From positions 1 to 64,000 of the forward strand of contig JAEEWT010000015.1 of the NCBI GenBank assembly GCA_016287755.1: a stretch of DNA of 64,000 bases. The letters are read 5' to 3'. Both the position numbers and the translations under genes were made by a program. The notes below the pieces were generated by a model. It had not been told where the DNA came from. It was given only the letters and a program-made list of their open reading frames with translations, and searched no databases. Within the stretch, counting starts at the first letter, position 1, and every line of letters begins with the position of its first letter. This DNA is from Prevotella sp. (GTDB taxonomy: Bacteria; Bacteroidota; Bacteroidia; Bacteroidales; Bacteroidaceae). Shown here in pieces: positions 26,363 through 38,025 of the stretch.

Positions 26363-29332
26363 ATGCAAAACAAAGGTATCGTTATTTGTACAGCCGTCTT
26401 ACTGACACTGGCAAGTATCTTCTACCTGTCGTTCTCAGCAGCTACACGCTACTATGACAGTCAGGCAGCAAAGATCCAAGACCCGATTGCACAGCAGGAC
26501 TACAAGGACTCTGTGAAGTATCTGGGCGTCTATTCTTATCAGAAGTGCTTGGAGACTCAGATTGGTCTGGGTCTTGACCTGAAAGGCGGTATGAACGTCA
26601 TCCTCGAAATCAGTGTTCCTGATGTAGTAGAAGTACTGGCAGACCACAAGACTGACCCGGCTTTCGTGAAATCTATGCAGGAGGCTAAGAAAGAAGAGGA
26701 GACAAGTCAGAGTGATTTCATCTCGTTGTTTATCGACGCTTATCACAGAAATGCACCGGGTCATCGCCTGGCAGAGATCTTCGCTACTCAGCAGCTGAAG
26801 GGCAAGGTTTCTACTCAGAGCACTGACAAAGAGGTGGAGAAGGCTCTGCGCGATGAGGTGCAGACCGCCATCGACAACTCTTTCAACGTGGTGCGTAACC
26901 GTATCGATAAGTTCGGTGTGGTACAACCCAACATCCAGAAACTGGAAGGTCAGCAGGGACGTATCATGGTGGAAATGCCTGGTATCCGCGAGCCGGAGCG
27001 TATCCGTAAGTTGCTCCAGGGTAGTGCCAACCTCGAGTTCTGGGAGACTTATAACAGTCAGGAGATTACTTCTTACTTCTCTCAGCTCGACCAGCGTCTG
27101 CTGGCTAATGGCGCTGAGACATCAGCTGATTCTGCTGCAGTGGCTCAGGAGGATACGGTAAAGGCTGATGCTCCCAAGCTGGACATCAAGGCTAACAAGA
27201 CTGCCGATGCTGTAACTGACGAGGCAAAGATCGCTGAACTGAAGAAGCAGCACCCGCTGCTCGCCATGATGTCGCTGGCTCCCCAGGGTAGTCTGAGCGT
27301 TGTGGCTTATGCCAATGTTCGTGATACTGCCGAGATCAACAAGTATATCTACAGTGAGTTGGCACAGAAGATCTTCCCGTCAGACCTGAAACTCTGCTGG
27401 GGTGCTACTCCTTCAGATATGGTCAACAGCAAGAACGTATATGAGTTGTATGCTTTGAAGAAGACTGGTACCAACGGTCGTGCTCCGTTAGAGGGTGACG
27501 TAATCGTTGACGCCAAGGATGAGTTCCATCATGTAACTGGTCTTCCTTGCGTAAGCATGTCCATGAACAGCGATGGTGCCCGTCGTTGGGCAACCCTTAC
27601 CAAGGCTAATGTAGGTAAGGCTATTGCTATCGTTCTTGACGATGCTGTTTATTCAGCTCCTCGTGTAAATGGTGAGATCTCTGGCGGTAACTCTGAGATC
27701 ACCGGTAACTTCACCGTTGAGACCACCAAGGACTTGGCCAACACGCTGAAGTCTGGTCGTATGCCTGCTCCTGCCCGTATCGTACAGGAAGAGGTGGTTG
27801 GTCCTACACTGGGTGCCCAGTCAATCAAGCAGGGTATCATGTCATTCATCGTTGCCTTCATCCTGTTGATGATCTACATGGTGATGATGTACGGCTTCAT
27901 CCCTGGTATGATGGCTAACTTCGCCCTGATCGTGAACCTGTTCTTCACCTTGGGTATTCTGACGTCGTTCCAGGCGGCATTGACCATGTCAGGTTTGGCC
28001 GGTATCGTATTGACGTTGGGTACTGCGGTTGACGCGAACGTGCTGATCTATGAACGTATCAAGGAAGAGATGCGAAACGGCAAGGGAATCAAGGAAGCAC
28101 TGAAGGCTGGTTACAGCAATGCCTTCTCGGCTATCTTCGACTCTAACCTTACCTCTTTAATCACAGGTATCATCCTGCTCTACTTCGGTACAGGTCCTGT
28201 TAAGGGCTTCGCTACTACCTGGATCATTGGTATTGCCTGCTCATTCTTCACCGCTGTGTTCCTCACACGTCTGATCTACGAGAACCGTCTGAACAAGGAC
28301 AAGTGGCTGAACCTGAAGTTCTACACCAGCATCTCCAAGAACATGCTGCAGAACCTCCACATCCCGTTCATGAGCTTCTACAAGAAGACCTTCGTACTGG
28401 TGGCTGCTGCTATCGTGGTGTTCCTCATCAGCTTCTTCGTTCGTGGCTTGAGCAAGAGTATCGACTTCACCGGTGGTCGTAACTATGTAGTTACCTTCGA
28501 GAAGTCTGTTCAGCCGGAGGAGATTCGTGGTCTGCTCGTTCAGGCCTTCCCGGGCTGTAACACAGGTGCTATCTCTATTGGTACCGACAACAAGACCATC
28601 CGTATCTCTACCAACTATAAGATTGAGAGTAACAGTCCTACAGCCGACGATGAGGCTGAGACCATCCTTTATACCGCTTTGAAGAAAGCCGGTCTGGTAT
28701 CTCAGGCTGACGTAGAGTCGTTCAAGAACCCCGATGTTCGTGAGGGTGGCTCTATCATCAGTTCAACGAAGGTAGGTCCGTCAGTGGCTAAGGATATCAC
28801 CTACGGCGCTATCATCAGTGTGCTGATTGCCTTGGTTGCTATCTTCCTCTATATTCTGTTCCGCTTCCGCAACGTGGCCTTCTCTGTTGGTTCTATCGTT
28901 GCTCTGGCTGTGGATACATTGGTAGTACTCGGTCTGTACTCACTGCTCTGGGGTATCGTGCCCTGGTCGTTGGAGATTGACCAGACCTTCATCGGTGCTA
29001 TTCTGACGGTGATTGGTTACTCCATCAACGATAAGGTGGTGGTATTCGACCGTATCCGTGAGAACCTCGGTCTGCATCCGAAGCAGGACAAGCAGAGTCT
29101 GTTCAATGAGAGTATCAACCAGACACTGGCTCGTACCGTCAACACCTCTATCTCTACGTTGCTCGTGTTGCTGTGTATCTTCATCCTTGGTGGTGCAAGC
29201 ATCCGCAGCTTCGCCTTCGCCATGATCCTCGGTGTGATCTTCGGTACCCTCTCTTCTATCTTCATTGCTTCTCCCGTTGCTTATCTGGTGATGGGTCGTA
29301 AGATCAAGGAAGATGATGTAGTAAAGGCTTGA
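26363..29332 (+). CDS. secDF: Fused protein translocase SecDF
   Basis: A 989-aa natural fusion of SecD and SecF, the proton-driven accessory subunits of the Sec translocon. The SecD part has helix 1 (about 5-25), the GLDLKGGMNVILE motif, a large periplasmic region and five helices (about 485-645) with GTAVDANVLIYERIKEE. The SecF part starts near residue 675 with SIDFTGGRNYVV and ends with GYSINDKVVVFDRIRE and helices. SecDF fusions are usual in Bacteroidetes. A TATCTTTG -7 box is at 26266. Confidence 0.97.
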   Translation: MQNKGIVICTAVLLTLASIFYLSFSAATRYYDSQAAKIQDPIAQQDYKDSVKYLGVYSYQKCLETQIGLGLDLKGGMNVILEISVPDVVEVLADHKTDPAFVKSMQEAKKEEETSQSDFISLFIDAYHRNAPGHRLAEIFATQQLKGKVSTQSTDKEVEKALRDEVQTAIDNSFNVVRNRIDKFGVVQPNIQKLEGQQGRIMVEMPGIREPERIRKLLQGSANLEFWETYNSQEITSYFSQLDQRLLANGAETSADSAAVAQEDTVKADAPKLDIKANKTADAVTDEAKIAELKKQHPLLAMMSLAPQGSLSVVAYANVRDTAEINKYIYSELAQKIFPSDLKLCWGATPSDMVNSKNVYELYALKKTGTNGRAPLEGDVIVDAKDEFHHVTGLPCVSMSMNSDGARRWATLTKANVGKAIAIVLDDAVYSAPRVNGEISGGNSEITGNFTVETTKDLANTLKSGRMPAPARIVQEEVVGPTLGAQSIKQGIMSFIVAFILLMIYMVMMYGFIPGMMANFALIVNLFFTLGILTSFQAALTMSGLAGIVLTLGTAVDANVLIYERIKEEMRNGKGIKEALKAGYSNAFSAIFDSNLTSLITGIILLYFGTGPVKGFATTWIIGIACSFFTAVFLTRLIYENRLNKDKWLNLKFYTSISKNMLQNLHIPFMSFYKKTFVLVAAAIVVFLISFFVRGLSKSIDFTGGRNYVVTFEKSVQPEEIRGLLVQAFPGCNTGAISIGTDNKTIRISTNYKIESNSPTADDEAETILYTALKKAGLVSQADVESFKNPDVREGGSIISSTKVGPSVAKDITYGAIISVLIALVAIFLYILFRFRNVAFSVGSIVALAVDTLVVLGLYSLLWGIVPWSLEIDQTFIGAILTVIGYSINDKVVVFDRIRENLGLHPKQDKQSLFNESINQTLARTVNTSISTLLVLLCIFILGGASIRSFAFAMILGVIFGTLSSIFIASPVAYLVMGRKIKEDDVVKA

Positions 29333-29373
29333 TGTAAGATGAAACTTGAGTGAATTCACCTTATATTATATAT

Positions 29374-29410
29374 AAAGAATCCGCATGGTAACGCCATGCG
29401 GATTCTTTCT
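29374..29410 (+). terminator. Intrinsic terminator after secDF
   Basis: The stem AAAGAATCCGCATGG / CCATGCGGATTCTTT is perfect over 15 bp with a four-base loop and is followed by CTTAACC; both arms are U/A-flanked. Confidence 0.8.
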
Positions 29411-29431
29411 TAACCGACTTGTTTCTGAGTA

Positions 29432-30379
29432 ATGTTTCGGAGAATTCTATATGCGGCAGCACTGATGCTTCTCATCGTTAGCTGTACCCATCATGAGATA
29501 CCACAAGGTTCCATTCCCCTTGCCAACAGTCATTATGGTAGGGCGATGCAACTCTGTGAGGGGAACCACTATGCCGAGGCAGAACTCATTCTGAAGGAAG
29601 GAGAACTGGTTGCTGAGGCCAGCGATAATATTCTCGAACTACAGAAATGTCAGGATACGCGTTTTCTGGTGGCACAAATTCTGAGCGCTACCACCCAGAA
29701 ACGAAACTACGAACTGATTCACGACCATGAGAAGGCCACAAATATGGCGCAGTTCGTCACATTAGCAAAAGAACTACTCCACCATACTTATGAACAGGAG
29801 AAGATTACCGAATTGCAGCATCAATACGAAAAGCAGGCCAAAGACCGCCGCCATTACCAAATACTCGCATATCTCTTCGGACTCCTCTTTCTGGCAATCC
29901 TCATGGTGCTCGCCATCCTCTATTTCAACAGGCGGCGCATTGAACAATACAATAGCATTCTCGACCTCAATGCCCAAACCATCGAACGGGCACAGCGGCG
30001 TATTGAAGTATTGTCACAGGAAAGCGAAGCCCACGATAAGGAAATCAACCGCCTAAACGAAAAAATCACTTCCGCACGCCGTTCCACCAACGAACGCTTA
30101 GGTCGTGGCAAGGAAGTATTCGACCATATTGTTGCAGGAGGAAAACTACCACCGTCGGCAGATGATGAGAACAGTCTCATCGATTATTATTCTGTAAGCC
30201 ACTATGCCACCTTCCACGAATGGACTACTGGCTATGATCATCTCACCGCTCGCCTCTACACCTATTTAATCTTACAGGACATGGGTAAACAAGATGATGA
30301 CATCGCTCAAATTCTCTGCATCAGTCCCTCTGCCGTGCGCTCCATCAAATCAAGAGTAAAAGCAAGAAGGAAGCCTTAA
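29432..30379 (+). CDS. Membrane-anchored HTH regulator with lipoprotein signal
   Basis: The 315-aa protein starts with a lipobox (LMLLIVSC, Cys about 18), then a short TPR-like helical periplasmic region (about 25-135), one transmembrane helix (ILAYLFGLLFLAILMVLAIL, about 145-165), a coiled coil rich in Glu/Arg (about 170-225) and a C-terminal LuxR-like helix-turn-helix (ILQDMGKQDDDIAQILCIS, then AVRSIKSRVKARRKP). The layout suggests a one-component regulator that senses in the periplasm and binds DNA from the membrane. Bacteroidetes have larger TPR-HTH relatives; this is a compact version. Target genes are unknown. It stands alone behind the secDF terminator. Confidence 0.72.
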   Translation: MFRRILYAAALMLLIVSCTHHEIPQGSIPLANSHYGRAMQLCEGNHYAEAELILKEGELVAEASDNILELQKCQDTRFLVAQILSATTQKRNYELIHDHEKATNMAQFVTLAKELLHHTYEQEKITELQHQYEKQAKDRRHYQILAYLFGLLFLAILMVLAILYFNRRRIEQYNSILDLNAQTIERAQRRIEVLSQESEAHDKEINRLNEKITSARRSTNERLGRGKEVFDHIVAGGKLPPSADDENSLIDYYSVSHYATFHEWTTGYDHLTARLYTYLILQDMGKQDDDIAQILCISPSAVRSIKSRVKARRKP

Positions 30380-30514
30380 AAGATAGGAAAACAACCAAAT
30401 CCTGTTGCAATTATATGCTCAGAATGCGCCTAAATTAATAATTAAATCTCTGGTTTTCAATTGTTTGTAAGAAAACCGTCTTTGCAACACACGCTGAAAA
30501 TAGTCCCCCGAAAA

Positions 30515-30546
30515 TTTGCAACCTTACTGATTGGATCCTAATTTTG
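30515..30546 (+). promoter_or_regulatory. Bacteroidetes promoter of the TonB-like gene
   Basis: TTTG (30515-30518) and TAATTTTG (30539-30546), 20-nt spacer, 48 nt before ATG 30595. This rules out the upstream start in the ORF track. Confidence 0.75.
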
Positions 30547-30594
30547 CCAGTGAGAAGTTCACTTTATTACGAATCATTTAAAACGATAACAACT

Positions 30595-31422
30595 ATGGCA
30601 AAGTTAGATTTAGTATCACTGGAATGGACCGACCTCGTGTTCGAAGGGCGCAACCAGAATTACGGGGCCTACCAGCTTCGCACGGAAACTTCCAAGCGAA
30701 ACCTCTGGTCCATCATCTTTGTAGTCCTTTTGGCAATACTCCTCTATCTTGGTCTTACCTTAGAGAACATGGTAGAGGCGCACCGCACTGTTGAAAATAC
30801 CCAGATCGTGGAGGTTACTAGCCTTCGTGACAAGAAAGACGTAAAGGTTGAACGGAAAGAGGAGATCAAGATAGAACCTGAGCGAATCGTTGAGAAGGTG
30901 AAGTCATCCATCAAATTCACCGCCCCAGTCATCAAGGAAGACGATCTGGTGAATGAAGAGGAAGAAATTAAACTCGATGAAATCGAGAACAGTAACAAGG
31001 CCATTGGTGCTTTGAACGTTGAAGGCACTGACGAGGTGGGCAGCGAAGTGCTCAAGATCAAGGATGAGATTGCACAACCCGAGCCTCCGAAGAACACGGA
31101 AGAAAACACGATCTTCGAGGTGGTGGAACAGCAGCCTTCGTTCCCAGGTGGTGATGCTGCCTTGATGTCATGGCTCAAACAGAACCTCAAATATCCATTA
31201 ATGGCTGCAGAGATGTCCATTCAGGGTCGTGTAATCGCACAGTTCGTGGTTGAGAAGGACGGTTCCATCACCGACGTAAAAGTTGCCAAGAGTGTGGATC
31301 CCTCCCTCGACAAGGAGGCTGTCCGCGTCATCAAGAGCATGCCCCATTGGATTGCAGGTCGCCAGAATGGTTCACCTGTTCGTGTCAGGTACACTCTTCC
31401 TGTCACTTTCAAACTGCAGTAA
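30595..31422 (+). CDS. TonB family energy transducer
   Basis: TonB couples the inner-membrane proton gradient to outer-membrane SusC-type receptors. The 275-aa protein has a short cytosolic N-terminus (EWTDLVFEGRNQNYGAYQLR, typical of Bacteroidetes TonBs), one transmembrane helix (IIFVVLLAILLYLGL), a Glu/Lys/Val-rich periplasmic linker (about 70-175) and the TonB C-terminal domain (PSFPGGDAALMSWL to RVRYTLPVTFKLQ). exbB and exbD are not adjacent. It could serve the fructan SusC receptor downstream, although genomes of this group carry several TonBs. Confidence 0.9.
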   Translation: MAKLDLVSLEWTDLVFEGRNQNYGAYQLRTETSKRNLWSIIFVVLLAILLYLGLTLENMVEAHRTVENTQIVEVTSLRDKKDVKVERKEEIKIEPERIVEKVKSSIKFTAPVIKEDDLVNEEEEIKLDEIENSNKAIGALNVEGTDEVGSEVLKIKDEIAQPEPPKNTEENTIFEVVEQQPSFPGGDAALMSWLKQNLKYPLMAAEMSIQGRVIAQFVVEKDGSITDVKVAKSVDPSLDKEAVRVIKSMPHWIAGRQNGSPVRVRYTLPVTFKLQ

Positions 31423-31464
31423 ACAGCGGAAATGAAATTGGCTGAATAGGCAGTGGAGAGGCAC

Positions 31465-31505
31465 AAAAAAACTCCTGAGACTTTCGATCTCAGGAGTTTT
31501 TGTTT
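31465..31505. terminator. Bidirectional terminator between tonB-like gene and eno
   Basis: AAAAAACTCCTGAGA and TCTCAGGAGTTTTT form a stem of about 14 bp with A-tract and T-tract on opposite sides, so it can stop both convergent genes. Confidence 0.85.
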
Positions 31506-31523
31506 GTTCGTTTGTCAGTCTGA

Positions 31524-32966
<1,443 letters not shown>

Positions 32967-33046
32967 TTAATGATTTTTAATACACAAACCGACAGATTGC
33001 ATGCGCTCCTTTTCCGAATGCTCAATGCAGTTGACAAAATCAGGTA

Positions 33047-34186
33047 TCAGAATGGGGCGAAAGCGTCATCCTGTACGTTCTTGATGGCCATGCACTCCAT
33101 CTCCACGAGCCAGCCTGGACGACAAACGGGTCCGTTCACGAATACCTTCGGTTTATCGGGGAACCGCTCATCGTAGAGAGCCTTTACCGTGCGGTAGTCG
33201 GCCATATCGCGCAGATAGACAATCATCTGCATCACCTCATCATAGGATGAACCTGCTTCCTTCAGCAGCGCCTCCACATTTTCCCACATGTGCTTCGTCT
33301 GTGCAGCCACATCACCTTGGTGAACAATCTCGCCTTTGTTGTTGATGCTTGCCGTACCCGAGATGAACACATGGCGGCGGTCGCCGTAGTTGATATATGT
33401 GCCCCGCTCAAAGCTCACCCCGTAGTCGCTGGTGCGGTTCAGATGATCGGCAGCATACAGGTAGTGTACCTGCTCCTTGCAGATGCCGTCAACCGCATAG
33501 TTATCCATCTGCGAAAGCACATGGGCGTCAGCCTGTCGGCCTCCGATACCCGTACTGGCAATGAAATGGGTCTCGTCGGTAAGGTTCTGCGTGAAGAACA
33601 CCGTGTTGCGGGCCTTCACCACACCAGGATAGTTGTTATCCACATCGTTCACGAAGAACCACGTGCGGATACAGTTGTCAGCCAGACTGCATCCCTCCTG
33701 CATCAACTGCATGATGTATTCGTTGAGCAGCAGACGGGTCTGATACTCCGAGTTTTTAGCCAGGTTATGAGCGCTGGCATTCCACAGATGACGGTAGTTG
33801 CCATGGGTCACCTCATGCAGTCCGCAGTGCAAGGCACGAGTCTCCACATTAGTCTGCAGATACGCCCATACCGCAATCTTCGTTCCATCCAGTGGAGCCT
33901 GCTCGATAATCGACAAGGCATAGTCGGCATAGTCGCACTCCATGGCGAGAATGGCGTCAGCCTGGTTGTATGCATCACTCAGGAAATAGCGTTTGAAAAC
34001 GGTCTTGGCCCCAGGAAGTTCCTCACGCAGCAGCTTGGTATAAGCTTGATCGATGGCTGCCAGTTGTTCGCGATAGGGTAGAGTCCCATCGCTCACATGG
34101 AGCATCACGTGGTATTCCGTAACCTCTGTTCCGTTGTCAAAACAGCTGATTTCAGCATACGCCTGATCAAAGATTTTCTTATTCAT
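33047..34186 (-). CDS. Two-domain Rid/YjgF-fold protein
   Basis: A 379-aa protein whose C-terminal part (about 240-379) is a recognisable RidA/YjgF domain: HVFISGTASINNKGEIVHQGDV, then ENVEALLKEAGSSYDEVMQMIVYLRD and a terminal CRPGWLVEMECMAI. The first 230 residues look like a diverged second copy with the same strand-helix order (YREQLAAIDQAYTKLLREE, RTWFFVNDVDNNYPGVVKARN). This resembles the layout of FkbO/Hyg5-type chorismatases, but I cannot confirm active-site residues. RidA proteins deaminate reactive enamines. ATG 34186 is used, because the track ORF runs through the promoter. Confidence 0.7.
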   Translation of the reverse strand: MNKKIFDQAYAEISCFDNGTEVTEYHVMLHVSDGTLPYREQLAAIDQAYTKLLREELPGAKTVFKRYFLSDAYNQADAILAMECDYADYALSIIEQAPLDGTKIAVWAYLQTNVETRALHCGLHEVTHGNYRHLWNASAHNLAKNSEYQTRLLLNEYIMQLMQEGCSLADNCIRTWFFVNDVDNNYPGVVKARNTVFFTQNLTDETHFIASTGIGGRQADAHVLSQMDNYAVDGICKEQVHYLYAADHLNRTSDYGVSFERGTYINYGDRRHVFISGTASINNKGEIVHQGDVAAQTKHMWENVEALLKEAGSSYDEVMQMIVYLRDMADYRTVKALYDERFPDKPKVFVNGPVCRPGWLVEMECMAIKNVQDDAFAPF

Positions 34187-34191
34187 GGGTG

Positions 34192-34222
34192 CAAAAGTAC
34201 TAATAAGTGCGCAAAAAACAAA
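34192..34222 (-). promoter_or_regulatory. Promoter of the Rid-fold gene
   Basis: Minus-strand TTTG (34222-34219) and TACTTTTG (34199-34192), 19-nt spacer with GCGCACTTATTAG. It is a mirror image of the promoter that follows. Confidence 0.75.
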
Positions 34223-34230
34223 GAAAAAAA

Positions 34231-34261
34231 ATGTTTTTTCGCTCACTTATTAGTACCTTTG
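34231..34261 (+). promoter_or_regulatory. Promoter of the CE6-CE1 esterase gene
   Basis: TACCTTTG at 34254-34261 with the spacer CGCTCACTTATTAG. The -33 element is degenerate (ATGT in place of TTTG). Only eight bases separate it from the divergent promoter. Confidence 0.7.
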
Positions 34262-34279
34262 CAGAAACATTCATACTAA

Positions 34280-36253
<1,974 letters not shown>

Positions 36254-36263
36254 TCATACAGTG

Positions 36264-36305
36264 GTACGGGGGTACAATGGTGTACTCCCGTACTTTCTCT
36301 TTTTA
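36264..36305 (+). terminator. Intrinsic terminator after the esterase gene
   Basis: GTACGGGGGTACA / GTGTACTCCCGTAC form a hairpin with a three-base loop, followed by TTTCTCTTTTTACC. Confidence 0.8.
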
Positions 36306-36325
36306 CCTTCAATAAATACTAATCT

Positions 36326-37861
36326 ATGACAAAGTATTACTGGCTTGTAGCTCTATTAATGCTAACCCTGTCATCGTGTTCCCAAGGCGGGAAACGATAT
36401 ACGATAGGAGTGTCGCAATGCTCTGAGGATATCTGGCGCGAGAAACAGAACGCAGAGTTGCGGATGGGGGCTTATTTCCACGACAATGTGGAACTGAAGT
36501 TCGCCGCAGCCTATGATAGTGATGAGCGTCAGGTGCAGCAGATCGATAGTCTGATGAACGAGGGTATAGACCTCCTGATTGTGGCTCCCAACCAGGTGAA
36601 CACCATCTCACCGGCCATCGACAGGGCCTACGACAAAGGTATTCCCGTGATTGTGTTCGAGCGCAAGACAGGTTCGCAGAAATATACCGCCTTTATCAGT
36701 GCCGACAACTACGAGATGGGACATGTGATGGGCGAGTATATTGTTTCGCGTCTTCACGGTAAGGGAAATGTCCTCGAGATCAAAGGTCTTGCAGGCTCTT
36801 CACCTGCCATAGAGCGCCACAACGGTTTCATGGACGCCATCAAGGACGAGCCTGGCATCAAGGTGGTGGGTTCGTTGCAAGGTGACTGGACCGAGGAAAC
36901 GGCTTGCCAGATTTCCAAACAGTGGCTGGCAGCCAACGAGGGAGTACCTGTCGACTTGGTGTTCGGCGCTAACGACCGCACGGCCATGGGTGCCCGCGAA
37001 GCATTAGGGGAGAAGCCCCTCTACTGCGGAATCGATGGTTTGCCGGGCAAGGACGGCGGTATCCAGCTTGTACGCGACTCATTGCTCGATGCTTCGTTTA
37101 TCTATCCCACCCACGGCGACCAGCTCATGGATTTGGCTATACGTATTCTGGAAGGACAGCCCTATGAGAAAGAGACCATGCTGATGTCGGCTCTTGTGAC
37201 GCACGACAATGCCAAGGTCTTACTCATGCAGGGTGAGGAGATGATGCGACAGGCAAATCAGCTGGACCAGTTGCACGCAATGGCCGATGGTTATCTGGAA
37301 GAGCTTGGCGCGCAGCGCTTGGTAAACTGGCTGGCTTTGGGCTTTATCTTCCTCCTGGTAGGATTGTTCGTGCTCTTCTACCTCTATCATCTCCGTAAGA
37401 TTGCTCTGCAGAGAGCGCGCGTGATGCATACATTGTGGAATATGCGACCAGACAGCATTTCTGTTGGTCGTGGACACAAAGAGGAGTTAGCAACCGATGC
37501 TATGTCTACAGATACAGAGGAGCAGGAAGAAGATGAGCCGACCAATGTCTCTCTTTTCATCACCCGGTTCAAGGAAGTGGTGGAAGCACGCTTGGAGGAC
37601 AGTGATGTAGGTGTGGAGGAGCTGGCAGCCGACATGAGTCTTAGTCGGGTACAGCTTTACCGCAAGGTGAAGGCAGTAACAGGTTCTTCGCCTGTTGAAC
37701 TGTTGCGTACCGCCCGATTGAACCGTGCTTACCAGCTACTGCTCACCTCCGATATGAGCGTCAGCGAGGTGGCCTATGCTGTAGGCTTCACCGCCCCCAG
37801 CTACTTTACCAAATGTTTCAAGGAAGAATACGGTATGGTGCCGGGAGATATTAGGAAGTGA
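36326..37861 (+). CDS. Transmembrane sugar-binding AraC-type regulator (SBP-TM-AraC) of the fructan locus
   Basis: A 511-aa protein with a lipobox (LTLSSC), a LacI/ribose-binding-like periplasmic domain (about 24-300: YTIGVSQCSEDIWREK, LLIVAPNQ, VFGANDRTAMGAREAL, CGIDGLPG), one transmembrane helix (LALGFIFLLVGLFVLFYLY, about 332-352), an acidic linker and a C-terminal AraC HTH pair (about 405-511: MSLSRVQLYRKVKAVTG, VSEVAYAVGFTAPSYFTKCF). Bacteroides fructan sensors of the BT1754 type have this sugar-binding domain and this AraC domain, but with histidine kinase and receiver between them; both are absent here. It lies directly before susC, and a perfect inverted repeat in the 164-base gap is a likely operator. 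Fructose or a fructo-oligosaccharide is the probable ligand, by inference. Confidence 0.87.
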   Translation: MTKYYWLVALLMLTLSSCSQGGKRYTIGVSQCSEDIWREKQNAELRMGAYFHDNVELKFAAAYDSDERQVQQIDSLMNEGIDLLIVAPNQVNTISPAIDRAYDKGIPVIVFERKTGSQKYTAFISADNYEMGHVMGEYIVSRLHGKGNVLEIKGLAGSSPAIERHNGFMDAIKDEPGIKVVGSLQGDWTEETACQISKQWLAANEGVPVDLVFGANDRTAMGAREALGEKPLYCGIDGLPGKDGGIQLVRDSLLDASFIYPTHGDQLMDLAIRILEGQPYEKETMLMSALVTHDNAKVLLMQGEEMMRQANQLDQLHAMADGYLEELGAQRLVNWLALGFIFLLVGLFVLFYLYHLRKIALQRARVMHTLWNMRPDSISVGRGHKEELATDAMSTDTEEQEEDEPTNVSLFITRFKEVVEARLEDSDVGVEELAADMSLSRVQLYRKVKAVTGSSPVELLRTARLNRAYQLLLTSDMSVSEVAYAVGFTAPSYFTKCFKEEYGMVPGDIRK

Positions 37862-37878
37862 CAAGTTACAAATAGTAA

Positions 37879-37942
37879 ATATCGTTCATTCTATGGCAAA
37901 AATGTTACATGCAACAAAATTTGCACGGGATGAACGATATTT
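37879..37942. promoter_or_regulatory. Candidate operator: perfect 13-bp inverted repeat
   Basis: AAATATCGTTCAT (37879-37891) and ATGAACGATATTT (37930-37942) are exact reverse complements with centres 51 bp apart. The right half-site ends one base before the expected -33 position of the susC promoter, where an activator would contact polymerase. Confidence 0.7.
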
Positions 37943-37943
37943 T

Positions 37944-37975
37944 TATGCCCTCACGCGTGTTTGTTGATACTTTTG
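37944..37975 (+). promoter_or_regulatory. Promoter of the fructan locus
   Basis: TACTTTTG at 37968-37975 is a good -7 box; the -33 position reads TATG instead of TTTG, which fits an activator-dependent promoter. It is 51 nt before the susC ATG. Confidence 0.7.
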
Positions 37976-38025
37976 CAACATATTTCAACAATTAGCAAAG
38001 TATTAACTAAAAACGAAAAAAGCAA

